Part shown: positions 63,798 through 64,000 of the stretch, piece after piece | Layout of the letters: each line of letters starts with the position of its first letter | Position numbering within the stretch: the first letter of the stretch is position 1 | Assembly: GCF_923079645.1 (NCBI RefSeq) | Contig: NZ_CAKLPY010000001.1 | Coordinates: 992,001 to 1,056,000, forward strand | Direction: 5' to 3' | DNA length: 64,000 nucleotides | Source of the DNA: Emticicia aquatica | Lineage (GTDB): Bacteria; Bacteroidota; Bacteroidia; Cytophagales; Spirosomataceae | Notes under the pieces: generated by a model | Databases searched by the model: none | The model's input: the letters and a program-made list of their open reading frames with translations, nothing else | Told to the model about the DNA's origin: nothing | Made by a program: the position numbers and the translations under genes

Positions 63798-64000
63798 TCA
63801 CTCAAAAACAGATAAAAGAGCCTCGCTTTTAATTCTTTTTGAAATATACTTCAATAAAATTAAAGAAATCATCCCGCCAATAATCAGAATTTGATTTGCA
63901 CCTACTTTATGGGCCAAAAAGTGAGCTATACTACCAATTTGTTTGATATTGCTTGTTGTATGATGTTCGATCGAGCCTCCTTTTTCAATCAAAAAAGTAT
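63798..64000 (-). CDS. partial hydrophobic protein, 5' end beyond window
   Basis: A frame on the minus strand stays open to the window edge and ends with a TGA at 63798. The visible 67 codons encode a hydrophilic stretch and one membrane segment (ILIIGGMISLILLKYI) followed by a short basic tail. I recognise no family. A TTG at 63992 could start it, but a longer protein reaching beyond the window is as likely. Confidence 0.45.
   Translation of the reverse strand, partial: TFLIEKGGSIEHHTTSNIKQIGSIAHFLAHKVGANQILIIGGMISLILLKYISKRIKSEALLSVFE

Noticed and set aside
1..64000. CRISPR arrays, insertion sequences, integrases or prophage genes
   Set aside because: No regularly spaced direct repeats, transposase or integrase frames, or tRNA-anchored attachment sites were seen in the window.

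Overview
The window is AT-rich, single-copy bacterial DNA, and I read it as a chromosome segment of a Bacteroidota member, probably Cytophagales (Emticicia/Arcicella/Flectobacillus-like). This is inferred from protein families and promoter style, not from any search. Supporting signs are BatD-like, DUF5522, CtlX, SatD/DUF3307 and AtpZ-type proteins, promoters with TAnnTTTG -7 elements, weak Shine-Dalgarno sequences and several TTG starts. I see no rRNA, tRNA, insertion sequence, prophage or CRISPR array.

Layout. 1-4.4 kb: a truncated membrane histidine kinase and a three-part fusion (NTT/MFS-like carrier, HEAT repeats, cyclic-nucleotide-binding domain). 4.8-7.3 kb: arginine deiminase and CtlX. 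7.4-8.7 kb: a SatD-like protein translationally overlapping a DUF3307 membrane protein. 8.8-11.7 kb: an FAD oxidoreductase and a polyferredoxin membrane protein. 11.8-31.8 kb: mostly housekeeping genes (DAACS symporter, alkyltransferase-like protein, MltD-type lytic transglycosylase, aroC, BatD-like protein, ECF sigma factor, rpmB, purine nucleoside phosphorylase, RlmI-like methyltransferase, dnaA, methylmalonyl-CoA mutase small subunit, glycerate kinase), with several small cysteine-rich or hydrophobic genes. 32.8-36.2 kb: an ATP synthase cluster (atpZ, unknown, atpB, atpE, atpF, atpH) that ends at a strong terminator without atpA or atpG. 36.3-38.1 kb: umuDC. 38.2-41.9 kb: a sialidase-like protein, a DUF3748 lipoprotein and a DapA/NanA-family lyase.

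42.2-62.4 kb is a signalling island. An H-NOX gene overlaps a hybrid histidine kinase gene. Converging on it is a FIST (NosP-type) gene overlapping a second hybrid kinase gene, so the two known bacterial nitric-oxide sensor types sit tail to tail. A sigma-54 activator gene lies beside them. The H-NOX operon has a near-consensus sigma-54 promoter 27-42 bp before its start codon, the FIST operon has a weaker one, and a 21-bp sequence (18/21 identical) lies upstream of both. Together these suggest one regulated nitric-oxide response unit. A radical SAM/nucleotide-sugar dehydrogenase pair follows. The island ends with a four-gene phosphorelay (receiver, 1884-residue kinase with about 13 PAS domains, Rcp1-like receiver, receiver-PAS-DHp protein lacking an ATPase) and a related receiver-PAS-LytS kinase.

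The right end holds a zinc alcohol dehydrogenase and a partial hydrophobic gene.
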